The notes: a model not told the origin generated them from the sequence alone. A stretch of 64,000 bases of DNA from an uncultured Eggerthellaceae bacterium (GCA_903789375.1 CAIFEB010000001.1:1-64000); one strand, 5' to 3'; positions 15,532-24,256 are shown, counted from the first letter of the stretch. Made by a program: numbers and translations.

Positions 15532-16527
15532 CTACTCCTCGTAATGGTCCTGCCAGTACTGGTACGCGTCCGAATCGCCGTTCTCCTGGAAGTCGACGCG
15601 GGCGTAGAACCAATCACCGAAGAGCTTGTCGAGGCTCGGGCGCTTCGGCAAGCCCCCCATGTACATGTCGTTGCGGGTGCATAGCACGATAGCGTCGCCG
15701 ATTCTTCTCGGCGCCAGGTAGTAGATATGCGCCGCCTCCATCAGGAAGTGGAACGCCTCGTTTGGATTGGAGATGCCGAAGTCCGTGAGCGTCTCGACCG
15801 GCACGCCGAGGGCCTTCGCGGTCGCCGCGCGCTGCTCCTCGTTCGGGGCGCGTTTCCCCTGTTCGTAGGCGCGGACGGTGAAAACGCTCGCGCCCGACTT
15901 CTTCGCCAGCTGTCCCTGCGTCATCCCAGCAGCCTTCCTGAGCCGCTTCACGGTCTCGCCGAGCCTCGGCGGACGGTTGGGATAGTCCCCCTCGTCGAAC
16001 GGCGCATCGTAGCCCAGCTCGAACCTCTTCAGGGCCTCCGTGGAGCGATCCGCAGCCGCCTCCCGCTTCGCGCGCTCCTCTTCGCTCAGGCCGTCCTCGC
16101 AGGCAGCGAGGATGGCGTCCCCAATCTCGTCGCTCGCGTCTGCCCACTGTGCCATGGCGTACTCGATGTAGCCGCCGTCGCCCCTGACGCCGAGCACGCC
16201 GTCCCCGAAGTACGGGACGAGGTCGTACGCGCCGGAAATCTGGAACAGGAGCTGCGCGACCACCGCGACCTCGTCGGTTCCCTCCTCGAAAAGGCGGTCC
16301 CTCAGCTGCACCGCGAGAAACGCCGCCTCAGACGCGCCGAGCGCTCTGGCCAGCTTCTCGACCGTCTCCTCTCTGGCGAGGCTCTTGGCCTGCTCGTAAT
16401 TCTGAATCAGCCCGACGTCGACGCCCGATTCCTGGGCCAGCTCGTCCTGCGTCATACCCCCGTTGAGCTCGCGCAGCGCCTTCAACATTCCGGCGAAACC
16501 CCGTCTGCTCGGTTTGGGACTTCCCAT
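15532..16527 (-). CDS. Regulator with two XRE helix-turn-helix domains
   Basis: 331 residues from ATG 16527 behind TAGGAGCGAT. Two separate XRE domains are visible: one at about 10-62 (MTQDELAQESGVDVGLIQNY) and one at about 180-240 (MTQGQLAKKSGASVFTVRAY), linked by an acidic helical region. The C-terminal about 90 residues are of unknown type. It is divergent from excisionase and integrase across a gap with repeated ATCGTATTA motifs, the layout of a lysogeny-type repressor. Two DNA-binding domains in one chain could bridge operators at both promoters. Downstream in the same transcript is the low-GC Cys/His-rich gene. Confidence 0.75.
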   Translation of the reverse strand: MGSPKPSRRGFAGMLKALRELNGGMTQDELAQESGVDVGLIQNYEQAKSLAREETVEKLARALGASEAAFLAVQLRDRLFEEGTDEVAVVAQLLFQISGAYDLVPYFGDGVLGVRGDGGYIEYAMAQWADASDEIGDAILAACEDGLSEEERAKREAAADRSTEALKRFELGYDAPFDEGDYPNRPPRLGETVKRLRKAAGMTQGQLAKKSGASVFTVRAYEQGKRAPNEEQRAATAKALGVPVETLTDFGISNPNEAFHFLMEAAHIYYLAPRRIGDAIVLCTRNDMYMGGLPKRPSLDKLFGDWFYARVDFQENGDSDAYQYWQDHYEE

Positions 16528-16602
16528 ATCGCTCCTATGCCCGTTTCCGAGCCCGCCTGTCACGTGCGGGCGCTTTCAATCACGAATTTTAACCTGGTAA
16601 AA

Positions 16603-16677
16603 ATCGTATTACAACATGTTGACTCGTAAAATACGTACTACTACACTGCAGGTCAGATAGTCGTAAACATCGTATTA
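16603..16677. promoter_or_regulatory. Operator cluster between repressor and excisionase
   Basis: ATCGTATTA is directly repeated at 16603-16611 and 16669-16677, and a small palindrome CGTA-AAA-TACG lies at 16625-16635 between them. The arrangement brackets the predicted rightward promoter at 16619-16647, which suits repression by the divergent double-HTH protein. Confidence 0.5.
16619..16647 (+). promoter_or_regulatory. Promoter of the excisionase-integrase operon
   Basis: TTGACT (16619-16624), 17 bp, TACACT (16642-16647): close to the vegetative consensus. Transcription would start about 16654, some 38 bases before the excisionase start. Confidence 0.6.
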
Positions 16678-16691
16678 GTTAGGAGATGCAC

Positions 16692-16901
16692 ATGGACGAC
16701 TACAGGCTTGTCGGCAAGGACGAGGTCCGCCAGATCCTCGGAGGGTGCTCCGACCAGATGGCCTACCGGGTAATCCGCCAGCTCAACCGGGAGCTCGAGG
16801 AGAGGGGCGTCATCACCGTGCAGGGGAAGGTGAGCCGCAAGTACCTCATCGAGCGCTTCTTCGGCGCAGCGGACGAGGAGGGGGACGGGCAGTGTCAGTG
16901 A
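16692..16901 (+). CDS. Excisionase-like small DNA-binding protein
   Basis: 69 residues. ATG 16692 is preferred to ATG 16686 because the AGGAG ribosome binding site directly abuts the earlier one. The sequence LVGKDEVRQILGGCSDQMAY then RVIRQLNRELEERGVITVQG resembles the short helix-turn-helix excisionase/regulators found immediately before integrases in Gram-positive elements. It overlaps the integrase start by 10 bp. By analogy it should control recombination direction by bending DNA at the attachment site. Confidence 0.65.
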   Translation: MDDYRLVGKDEVRQILGGCSDQMAYRVIRQLNRELEERGVITVQGKVSRKYLIERFFGAADEEGDGQCQ

Positions 16902-17959
16902 AGCAGGACGGGAACGGGACCTGGGAGGTGAGCGCCTGGTACCGCGACTGGCAGGGAAACCGCAAGCGGAAGCACAAGCGCGGGTTCGCCACCAAGCGCG
17001 AGGCCAAGGCGTGGGAGCGATTGTTCCTCGCCCGACAGGAGGGCGCCCCCGACATGACGATGGCCGACTTCTTCGAGATCTACCGCGACGACCGCATGCC
17101 CCATCTGAAGCTCAACACCTGGAGGAGCAAGGAGCAGGTGATCGTCGGCAAGATTCTGCCGTACTTCGGAGAGAAGAAGCTCGACGAGATCACCCCGGCG
17201 GACATCCTCAAGTGGCAGTCGCTGCTCCTCAACCACCGCGACAAGCACGGCAAGGGCTATTCGGACACCTATCTCCGAACAGTGAGCACCCAGCTCTCGA
17301 GCATGTTCAACCACGCCGTGCGCTACTACGGCCTCCCGGCCAACCCCGTGGCCAAGGCGGGCAAGATGGGCAGCGCCAAGGGCGGCGAGATGCGCTTCTG
17401 GACGAAGGACGAGTACGAGCGCTTCTCTCGGGAGGTCATGGACAAGCCGCTCTCCTATCTCGCGTTCGAGGTCCTCTACTGGACCGGAATCCGCGAGGGC
17501 GAGCTTTTGGCGCTGGCGCCCGACGACTTCGACCTGTCGAAGGGGACGCTCTCCATCACCAAGTCCTACCAGCGCATCGACGGCGAGGACGTCGTCACGT
17601 GCCCGAAGACGCCCAAGTCGAACCGGGTGATAGCCATGCCAGACTTCCTGACGGAGGAGGTCGCTGACTACCTCCGCCTCAACGGGACTAGCCCCGACGA
17701 GCGCATGTTCAAGGTCTCGAAGTCGTACCTCTACCACGAGATGGAGCGCGGCAGCAGGGCCGCCGGCGTGAAGCGCATCCGCGTGCACGACCTGCGCCAC
17801 AGCCACGTGTCGCTTCTGATCGAGCTGGGGTTCAACCCGCTCGCCATAGCCGACCGCATGGGGCACGAGAGCGTGGACATCACCCTACGCTACGCGCACC
17901 TGTTCCCGCACGCGCAGGGGCAGATGGCCTCAGCGCTCCAGAAGGAAAGGGGGATATGA
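16892..17959 (+). CDS. int: Tyrosine site-specific integrase
   Basis: 355 residues from GTG 16892 (GAGGAGGGGGACGGGCA upstream; a GTG at 16898 is also possible). It has an N-terminal AP2-like arm-binding domain (WEVSAWYRDWQGNRKRKHKR), a central SAM-like domain (TWRSKEQVIVGKILPYFGEK) and a C-terminal catalytic domain with Arg in TGIREGE, HDLRHSH (His-x2-Arg), the second His in MGHESVDIT and the nucleophile Tyr in RYAHL. All catalytic positions are present. The arm-binding domain would recognise the TGGGAACCA repeats and the catalytic domain the guaA core. Overlaps both neighbours. Confidence 0.9.
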   Translation: MSVKQDGNGTWEVSAWYRDWQGNRKRKHKRGFATKREAKAWERLFLARQEGAPDMTMADFFEIYRDDRMPHLKLNTWRSKEQVIVGKILPYFGEKKLDEITPADILKWQSLLLNHRDKHGKGYSDTYLRTVSTQLSSMFNHAVRYYGLPANPVAKAGKMGSAKGGEMRFWTKDEYERFSREVMDKPLSYLAFEVLYWTGIREGELLALAPDDFDLSKGTLSITKSYQRIDGEDVVTCPKTPKSNRVIAMPDFLTEEVADYLRLNGTSPDERMFKVSKSYLYHEMERGSRAAGVKRIRVHDLRHSHVSLLIELGFNPLAIADRMGHESVDITLRYAHLFPHAQGQMASALQKERGI

Positions 17960-18330
17960 GCATGTCGGAGAAGCTATTGGACCCGCAGGGCCGGCAGCGC
18001 AGCAAGACCATCTCGTTCAGGATGTCGCCCGAGGAGGCCGAGGTCCTCGACAGCCTGGTCGCCGCGAGCGGGATGACCAAGCAGGACTACATCACCAGCT
18101 GCCTCATCGACCACCGGATCACCGTGATTCCCCACACGTGCACCTACAAGGGCCTCTACGACGAGATGGGGCGCGTCTACCGGGAGCTGAGGCGCATCAA
18201 GCGCGACGGCCACGTGAGCGCCGACCTCGAGCGGATCATCGGGGCGCTCGCGGAGGAGTTCTCCGGGCTCGGGGGCGAGCTGTCCGAGGTGGAGAAGGAA
18301 GACGCCGCCGTCCGCGCGCTGAGACGCTGA
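17956..18330 (+). CDS. MobC-like ribbon-helix-helix protein
   Basis: 124 residues, overlapping the integrase stop by 4 bp (ATGA). The N-terminal half (RSKTISFRMSPEEAEVLDSL, then SGMTKQDYITSCLIDHRITV) matches the ribbon-helix-helix region of MobC-type relaxosome accessory proteins. The C-terminal half is an acidic helix (GGELSEVEKEDAAV). MobC proteins help a relaxase open DNA at oriT; since no relaxase is coded here, it would have to work with a helper element's relaxase, or it serves as a regulator. Confidence 0.6.
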   Translation: MSMSEKLLDPQGRQRSKTISFRMSPEEAEVLDSLVAASGMTKQDYITSCLIDHRITVIPHTCTYKGLYDEMGRVYRELRRIKRDGHVSADLERIIGALAEEFSGLGGELSEVEKEDAAVRALRR

Positions 18331-18425
18331 CGGCGGCGCCAGGTAAACGGGCGCCGGGAGTCCCTGGAAAAGATTGCCCGGCGCCCAGGAAGGCCAGTCT
18401 ATCACTGGTGGAAAGGAGGGCATCG

Positions 18426-18644
18426 ATGCCTTCTCGCAACAGCTACTTCAACAAGCTGGTAGACAGGAACAGGTCGATGGCGGAGCACGGCTTCGACCAT
18501 TTCCCCGACGAAGGGGAGCTGTTCGACTACCTGATAGAGACGAACGACAAGGTCGACCTCCTGGCGGAAAGCCTGGGGGTGCGGATCGAGAAGGACGCGC
18601 GCGGGCGGCTCCGCGCCGCGCCCGGAAGGGAGTACATGCGATGA
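18426..18644 (+). CDS. Hypothetical 72-residue island protein
   Basis: ATG 18426 follows GGAAAGGAGGGCATCG, a strong ribosome binding site. The product is charged and helical (NSYFNKLVDRNRSMAEHGFD, then ELFDYLIETNDKVDLLAESL). No recognised domain. It overlaps the RepA-like gene by 4 bp (ATGA), so it is likely an accessory factor made with it. Small genes in this position in mobilizable elements often modulate replication. Confidence 0.6.
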   Translation: MPSRNSYFNKLVDRNRSMAEHGFDHFPDEGELFDYLIETNDKVDLLAESLGVRIEKDARGRLRAAPGREYMR

Positions 18645-19612
18645 GGAAGCTGGAGACGGTGGATGCGCAGTGGCTTATCCAGCAGCCCTTCACGAGCCCC
18701 GCATGGGTGATCGAGGACCTGCTCACCGCCGGGCTTTCGCTCCTGGTCGGCTCGCCTAAGTCGGGAAAGAGCTGGATGGCCCTGAAGATGGCCCTCTGCG
18801 TGAGCACGGGAACCCCGTTCTGGGACCTGGAGACGCACGAGTGCGACGTCCTCTACCTCTGCCTCGAGGACACCAAGAGCCGCGTGCAGCAGAGGCTCTG
18901 GAAGCTCACCGACGAGGCGAGCCCGAGGCTCCACATCGCCACCGCTGCCGACAAGATCACGGGGGACCTCATCCCCCAGCTGCAGGACTTCGCAGAAGAG
19001 CACCCTGACACACGCATGGTCATCGTCGACACGCTGCAGATGGCGAGGAAGGCGTCGGGCGACAATGCCTACGCCGCCGACTACAGCGACATGAACGCTC
19101 TGAAGAGGTTCGCCGACGAGCGCGGCATCGCTGTGCTGTGCATCCACCACAGCCGCAAGATGGGCGATTCGGACGTCTTCAACACGGTGAGCGGGACCAA
19201 CGGCATCACGGGCGCCGCCGACTGCACCATGGTGCTCAGCAACCTCAACCGCAGCGCGCACAGGGCGACGCTCTCCGTCACCGGAAGGGACGTCGAGTTC
19301 CAGGAGTACAAAATCCGGATGAACGACTGCGTATGGGAGCTGATCGAGAAGACCAGCAGGGAGGAACTCGAGGAACGCGAGGTGCCCGACGACGTCCTGC
19401 GGGTCCTGGACTTCATGATGACGCGCCCCATCGACTGGCAGGGAACGACCACGGAGCTCTACACGCAGGTCGGCCTGGAGACCGTGAGCGTGCCGGCCTT
19501 CGGCAAGCACCTCGCCCAGAACAGGGACTTCTTGGAGGACCGGGGAATCGCGTTCGAGAGAACGCGCACCCGTGAGGGAAGCATCATCAGCCTCTGCAGG
19601 ACCGACGGATGA
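18641..19612 (+). CDS. RepA-like AAA/RecA-fold ATPase
   Basis: 323 residues. Walker A GSPKSGKS (37-44), Walker B MVIVDTLQ and sensor region CIHHSRK are typical of the RepA/DnaB-like hexameric helicase family (AAA_25), found in plasmids, integrative elements and phage satellites. The C-terminal about 80 residues look like a winged helix (YTQVGLETVSVPAFGKHLAQ). It probably unwinds the excised element for replication, using the repeat region immediately downstream as origin. No primase domain is present. Confidence 0.75.
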   Translation: MRKLETVDAQWLIQQPFTSPAWVIEDLLTAGLSLLVGSPKSGKSWMALKMALCVSTGTPFWDLETHECDVLYLCLEDTKSRVQQRLWKLTDEASPRLHIATAADKITGDLIPQLQDFAEEHPDTRMVIVDTLQMARKASGDNAYAADYSDMNALKRFADERGIAVLCIHHSRKMGDSDVFNTVSGTNGITGAADCTMVLSNLNRSAHRATLSVTGRDVEFQEYKIRMNDCVWELIEKTSREELEEREVPDDVLRVLDFMMTRPIDWQGTTTELYTQVGLETVSVPAFGKHLAQNRDFLEDRGIAFERTRTREGSIISLCRTDG

Positions 19613-19832
19613 TGTGGCACATGTGGCAGGAGTGGCAGCATCCGAGGGATACGGGGATGCGCTGCCACATCTGTCACAGCTGCAACGGCTCTCACCCTCA
19701 CTCGGCGCCCAGCGCGACGAGAGAAATGAATCAGCCAGGTTTAGCGGAAACGGCAAACGCACCACTCAGAAGCGCCGCTAGCAAGCAGCCTAACCTGTGC
19801 GCACAGCGCTCATATCAGGTGCCCGCCGTGTT

Positions 19833-20110
19833 GTAGCTTGCTGCGGGATTGCGGGGCAAACAGCACAATAGCGTGCTCTTCTGCCCCGTGACTTCCATGC
19901 AGCAAGCTACCTATTATGTGACACAAATCGCCACATAATAGGGATCGCATCGTTGATAGCAAGCTACCTATTGTGTACGCACAAAGCGCGCACACAATCC
20001 CCGCTTGCCCGAAGGCCCGGCGGCTCCCCACGCCCCCGCAACCATGGAGGGTGGCGGGGGCTCGCCGGACCTTATTCTGCTTCGGCAATGCGATGCGGGG
20101 GAGCCCCCGC
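19833..20110. repeat. Dense repeat and hairpin region: candidate origin (oriV/oriT)
   Basis: Within the 594-bp gene-free stretch 19613-20206: a perfect 12-bp inverted repeat GTAGCTTGCTGC/GCAGCAAGCTAC (19833-19844, 19899-19910); inside it CGGGGCA/TGCCCCG (19852-19858, 19882-19888); a direct repeat AGCAAGCTACCTATT (19901-19915, 19958-19972); inverted CCTATTATGTG/CACATAATAGG (19910-19920, 19932-19942); and GCGGGGGCT/AGCCCCCGC (20054-20062, 20102-20110). Iteron-like repeats right after a RepA-like helicase gene suggest a replication origin; nested hairpins and a MobC-like protein also allow oriT. Confidence 0.55.
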
Positions 20111-20206
20111 GCCCCTGGGATCGAATCTCAGCTGCGAGCTAATGCCCATACATGAAACTTTATGTAAAATGTGAGCATGTCTAAACCGCCCGAAAGGTGA
20201 TCAGCC

Positions 20207-20392
20207 ATGGCCATCATCCGACCCGTGTCCGACCTGCAGCGCAAGGTCGGCGAGCTCACCCGGCTCGCCAAGGAGACGAAAGAGCCCATATACCTCACCA
20301 AGAACGGCGCCGAGCACCTTGTGCTCATCGACTTCGGCGAGTTCGAGCGCCTGGCGAAGCTCGCCGGAAGAAGCGAGGCGAGGCAGCCATGA
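20207..20392 (+). CDS. Orphan Phd/YefM-type antitoxin
   Basis: 61 residues from ATG 20207 (GAAAGGTGATCAGCC upstream). IRPVSDLQRKVGEL and KEPIYLTKNGAEHLVLIDFG are the N-terminal DNA-binding fold of Phd/YefM antitoxins. The usual Doc, RelE or YoeB toxin gene is missing: the stop overlaps the start of hsdR by 4 bp (ATGA). The C-terminal toxin-neutralising tail is shortened to about ten residues. This suggests it works here as a repressor of the restriction operon, like a control protein, rather than as an antitoxin. Confidence 0.7.
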   Translation: MAIIRPVSDLQRKVGELTRLAKETKEPIYLTKNGAEHLVLIDFGEFERLAKLAGRSEARQP

Positions 20393-22755
20393 GCGGAACC
20401 TACGACTACTCATTCGTGAAGATGAACGAGGAGGACACGAAGCTGAAGCTCATCACGCCCGCCGTCGAGAAGGCCGGGTGGAGCAAGATGAGGCAGATGT
20501 TCTGCGAGTACTCCTACACCGACGGGGAGATCATCGTCCGGGGCAAGATGACGACGCGCGGCAAGCGCAAGAAGGTCGACTACCTCCTCATGCACCAGCG
20601 CGACGTCCCCATCGCGGTCATCGAGGCCAAGGACACGCAGCACACGGTCGGGGCGGGCATGCAGCAGGGCATTGGTTACGCCGCGGACCTGCGCGTCCCT
20701 TTCGTCTACAGCTCGAACGGCAAGGGCTTCCTCGAGCACGACATGATGACGGGGGCCGAGAGGCAGCTCCCCATGGACCGGTTCCCGAGCCCGTCCGAGC
20801 TGTGGGCGCGTTACTCGAGGCAGGACGGTCTCACCGGCGAGGGCGAGGAGATTGTCGAGGCCCCCTACTACCACGACTACGGCTCCCTGACGCCGCGCTA
20901 CTACCAGCGAAACGCCGTCAACGAGGCGATCCGGGCAATCGCGCACGGCCAGCGCCGCATCCTGCTCGTCATGGCGACGGGCACCGGAAAGACGTTCACC
21001 GCGTTCCAGCTGGTGCACCGCCTCCGCGAGAGCGGCGCGGTGCGCAAGGTGCTCTACCTCGCAGACCGCAACGTCCTCGTCGACCAGACCATCACCGGCG
21101 ACTTCAAGCCCCTGGAGAAGGTGACCACGAAGGTAAAGGGCCGCACGCTCGACAGCGCCTACGAGGTGTACTTCAGCCTCTACCAGCAGCTCGTGGGCGA
21201 GGACGGCGAGGAGATATTCCGCGCCTTCGACCCGTCGTTCTTCGACCTCGTCATCGTGGACGAGTGCCACCGGGGCTCGGCCAAGGCGGACTCTGCCTGG
21301 CGCAAGATCCTCGAGTACTTCGGCGGCGCCATACAGATCGGCATGACCGCCACCCCCAAGGAAACCGAGGAGGTCTCCACCATCGACTACTTCGGCGAGC
21401 CGGTCTACACCTACAGCCTCAAGCAGGGCATCGAGGACGGCTTCCTCGCCCCCTACAAGGTCATCCGGCCGAAGCTCGACATCGACGTCTACGGCTGGCG
21501 GCCGGCGAAGGGCCAGCTCGACGACAACGGGGAGCCAATCGAGGACCGCGTGTACTCCATCACCGACTTCGACCGCGACATCGTCGTGAGGGAGCGCACG
21601 GAGACCGTCGCCGCCAAGGTCACGGAGTTCCTGAAGGGCACCGACCGCTACGCCAAGACCATCGTGTTCTGCGTCGACATCGACCACGCGGAGCGCATGC
21701 GGCAGGCGCTGGTCAACTGCAACAAGGACATCGTCAGGGACCACCCGACCTACGTCATGCGCATCACCGGCGACAGCGCCGAGGGCAAGGCGCAGCTAGA
21801 CAACTTCATGGACCCGGACGAGAAGCACCCGACCATCGTCACCACCTCGAAGCTGCTCACCACGGGGGTCAACTGCAAGACCTGCAAGGTCATCGTCCTC
21901 GACAACCTCTTCGGCGAGCAGGGCATGACCGAGTTCAAGCAGATCATCGGTCGCGGTACCCGCATCAAGGAGGACTACGGGAAGCTGTACTTCACCATCC
22001 TCGACTTCCGCAACGCGAGCCGGCTCTTCGCCGACCCCGCCTTCGACGGCGAGCCGGTGCAGATCTACGAGCCGCCCGAGGAGGCCCCCATCGTCCCGCC
22101 TGACGAGCCGGACAATTGGCAGGAGCCCGAGGGGGCCTCGCCGGACTTCAGCCCCGAGGGAGATGGCGGCTCCGACGACGCCGGCGGCGACCGCGTCAAG
22201 TACTACGTGCACGGCGTCCCGGTCACCGTGGTCTCGGAGCGCGTCGAGTACTACTCGGACGACGGCGGACTGGTCACCGAGAGCCTCAAGGACTACACGC
22301 GCAGGAACATCCTCGGCCAGTACGACTCCCTCGACCACTTCCTCAAGGCGTGGAACGAGGGGGACCGCAAGCAGGCCATCATCGACGCCCTGCGCGACGA
22401 GGGCGTCTTCCTGGATGCGCTGCGCGAGGAATCTGGCCAGGAGCAGATGAGCGACTTCGACCTCATCTGCCACATCGCCTACGACCAGAAGCCCCTCACG
22501 CGCTCCGAGCGCGCGAACAACGTGAAAAAGAAGGGCTACCTCTACGAGTACAACGAGGTGGCGCGGCGCGTGCTCGATACGCTGCTGGACAAATACGCCA
22601 ACTCAAACCTCGTCGACCTCGCGGACACCCATATCCTCGATCTCGAGGAGTTCCAGGAGTTCGGCAGCCCCATGCGCATCGTGAAGGCGTTCGGTGGCAA
22701 GAAGAAGTACCTCGAGGCCGTGCACGAGCTCGAGCGAGAGCTCTACTCCGCCTAG
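20389..22755 (+). CDS. hsdR: Type I restriction enzyme, R (translocase/nuclease) subunit
   Basis: 788 residues. The N-terminal PD-(D/E)xK nuclease has Asp64, then IEAK (78-81) and QxxxY (93-97). Walker A ATGTGKT (196-202), DECH box (291-294), the TATP motif and QIIGRGTR near the end of the second RecA fold make up the SF2 translocase. The C-terminal about 180 residues bind the methylase. HsdR pulls DNA towards the HsdMS complex and cuts unmethylated DNA at a distance. All motifs are intact. Translation is coupled to the Phd gene, so the antitoxin level is tied to nuclease synthesis. Confidence 0.92.
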   Translation: MSGTYDYSFVKMNEEDTKLKLITPAVEKAGWSKMRQMFCEYSYTDGEIIVRGKMTTRGKRKKVDYLLMHQRDVPIAVIEAKDTQHTVGAGMQQGIGYAADLRVPFVYSSNGKGFLEHDMMTGAERQLPMDRFPSPSELWARYSRQDGLTGEGEEIVEAPYYHDYGSLTPRYYQRNAVNEAIRAIAHGQRRILLVMATGTGKTFTAFQLVHRLRESGAVRKVLYLADRNVLVDQTITGDFKPLEKVTTKVKGRTLDSAYEVYFSLYQQLVGEDGEEIFRAFDPSFFDLVIVDECHRGSAKADSAWRKILEYFGGAIQIGMTATPKETEEVSTIDYFGEPVYTYSLKQGIEDGFLAPYKVIRPKLDIDVYGWRPAKGQLDDNGEPIEDRVYSITDFDRDIVVRERTETVAAKVTEFLKGTDRYAKTIVFCVDIDHAERMRQALVNCNKDIVRDHPTYVMRITGDSAEGKAQLDNFMDPDEKHPTIVTTSKLLTTGVNCKTCKVIVLDNLFGEQGMTEFKQIIGRGTRIKEDYGKLYFTILDFRNASRLFADPAFDGEPVQIYEPPEEAPIVPPDEPDNWQEPEGASPDFSPEGDGGSDDAGGDRVKYYVHGVPVTVVSERVEYYSDDGGLVTESLKDYTRRNILGQYDSLDHFLKAWNEGDRKQAIIDALRDEGVFLDALREESGQEQMSDFDLICHIAYDQKPLTRSERANNVKKKGYLYEYNEVARRVLDTLLDKYANSNLVDLADTHILDLEEFQEFGSPMRIVKAFGGKKKYLEAVHELERELYSA

Positions 22756-22776
22756 GAATCGATAAGGAGAATTTGA

Positions 22777-24255
22777 ATGGCACTTGGCACCCTGGTCAAG
22801 ACCCTGCAGAACATCATGCGCAAGGACGCCGGCATCAACGGCGACGCGCAGCGCATCGAGCAGATGACGTGGATGTTCTTCCTCAAGGTCTACGACGCCA
22901 AGGAGGAGGAGTGGGAGTTTCACGACGACTCCTACGAATCCGTGATTCCCGAAGAGCTGCGCTGGCACAGCTGGGCGGTGGATTCCAAGGACGGAAAGGC
23001 GCCCACCGGCCCCGAGCTCCTCGACTTCGTGAACAACAGGCTGTTCCCCGGTCTGGCTAGTCTCGACCTGCCAGAGGGAGCTCCGCTGTCCCAGGTCGTC
23101 GTGAGGCAGGCGTTCACGGACGCCAACAACTACATGAAGGACGGCGTCCTGCTGCGCCAGGTGGTCAACGCGATCGACGACGCGGTCGACTTCACGGAGT
23201 ACAAGGAGCGCCACGCCTTCGGCGAGATCTACGAGACGATCCTCAAGGACCTGCAGAGCGCCGGCAACGCGGGCGAGTTCTACACGCCCCGCGCCGTCAC
23301 CGACTTCATGGCCAAGATGCTCGACCCCAAGCTGGGCGAGAGCGTCGCGGACTTCGCGTGCGGAACCGGCGGCTTTCTCACCTCGGCGCTCAAGCTCCTC
23401 GAGGCCCAGGTGGAGACGCCCGCCGACCGCGAGGTCTACTCCCAGAGCGTCTACGGCATGGAGAAGAAGCAGCTGCCCTACCTTCTGTGCGTCACCAACA
23501 TGCTGCTCCACGACATCGACCAGCCCAAGATCTTCCACGGAAACTCGCTCGACCGCGACGTACGCGAGTACCGGCACGAGCCCGACGGCCTCTTCGACGT
23601 GGTGCTCATGAACCCGCCCTACGGGGGAAGCGAGAACGACGCCATCAAGAACAACTTCCCCGTGGCGCTGCGCAGCTCCGAGACCGCGGACCTCTTCCTC
23701 GCGCTCATCCTCTACCGGCTGAAGGAGCACGGCCGCGCGGCGGTCATCATCCCCGACGGCTTCCTTTTCGGCACCGACGGGGCGAAGCTCGAGATCAAGC
23801 GGCGCCTGTTGGAAGAGGCGAACCTGCACACCGTCGTGCGCATGCCCCAGAGCGTGTTCGCACCCTACACCTCCATCACCACCAACATCCTGTTCTTCGA
23901 GAACAACGGGCCCTCCGAAGGCGTGTGGTTCTACCGCATGGACATGCCGGAAGGCTACAAGCACTTCTCCAAGACCAAGCCCATCAGGCTGGAGCACTTC
24001 GACCCCGTAATCGAGTGGTGGAACGACCGCAAGAAAATCGAGGAGGATGGCCACCCCAAGGCACATTTCTACACTCCAGAGGAGCTGAAGGAACGCGGCT
24101 ACAATTTCGACCTTTGCGGCTACCCGCATGACGAAGAGGAGATTCTGCCGCCCGACGAGCTCATCAAGAGCTACAAGGCGGAGCGCGAGCGACTCGACGC
24201 GGAAATCGACGCCAAGCTAGGCGAGATTTGCAGCATCCTCGGAATCGAGCTGTAG
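22777..24255 (+). CDS. hsdM: Type I modification methylase, M subunit
   Basis: 492 residues. N-terminal helical HsdM domain (LVKTLQNIMRKDAGINGDAQ) followed by an N6-adenine methyltransferase with AdoMet motif FACGTGGF (193-200) and catalytic NPPYGG (279-284). It forms M2S with HsdS and methylates the two half-sites of the recognition sequence, protecting host DNA. Good ribosome binding site (ATAAGGAGAATTTGA). Separated from hsdS by one base, a normal operon junction. Confidence 0.93.
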   Translation: MALGTLVKTLQNIMRKDAGINGDAQRIEQMTWMFFLKVYDAKEEEWEFHDDSYESVIPEELRWHSWAVDSKDGKAPTGPELLDFVNNRLFPGLASLDLPEGAPLSQVVVRQAFTDANNYMKDGVLLRQVVNAIDDAVDFTEYKERHAFGEIYETILKDLQSAGNAGEFYTPRAVTDFMAKMLDPKLGESVADFACGTGGFLTSALKLLEAQVETPADREVYSQSVYGMEKKQLPYLLCVTNMLLHDIDQPKIFHGNSLDRDVREYRHEPDGLFDVVLMNPPYGGSENDAIKNNFPVALRSSETADLFLALILYRLKEHGRAAVIIPDGFLFGTDGAKLEIKRRLLEEANLHTVVRMPQSVFAPYTSITTNILFFENNGPSEGVWFYRMDMPEGYKHFSKTKPIRLEHFDPVIEWWNDRKKIEEDGHPKAHFYTPEELKERGYNFDLCGYPHDEEEILPPDELIKSYKAERERLDAEIDAKLGEICSILGIEL

Positions 24256-24256
24256 C

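Noticed and set aside
18527-19765. 412-codon minus-strand frame over the RepA-like gene
   Set aside because: Shadow frame of the RepA-like gene, with no recognisable domain or ribosome binding site.
20115-20145. GGATCGAATCTC as the T-arm of a tRNA gene
   Set aside because: No anticodon arm or acceptor pairing could be built around it.
22603-24129. 508-codon minus-strand frame over hsdM
   Set aside because: Antisense shadow of hsdM; composition typical of GC-rich complement (Val/Leu/Glu/His repeats).
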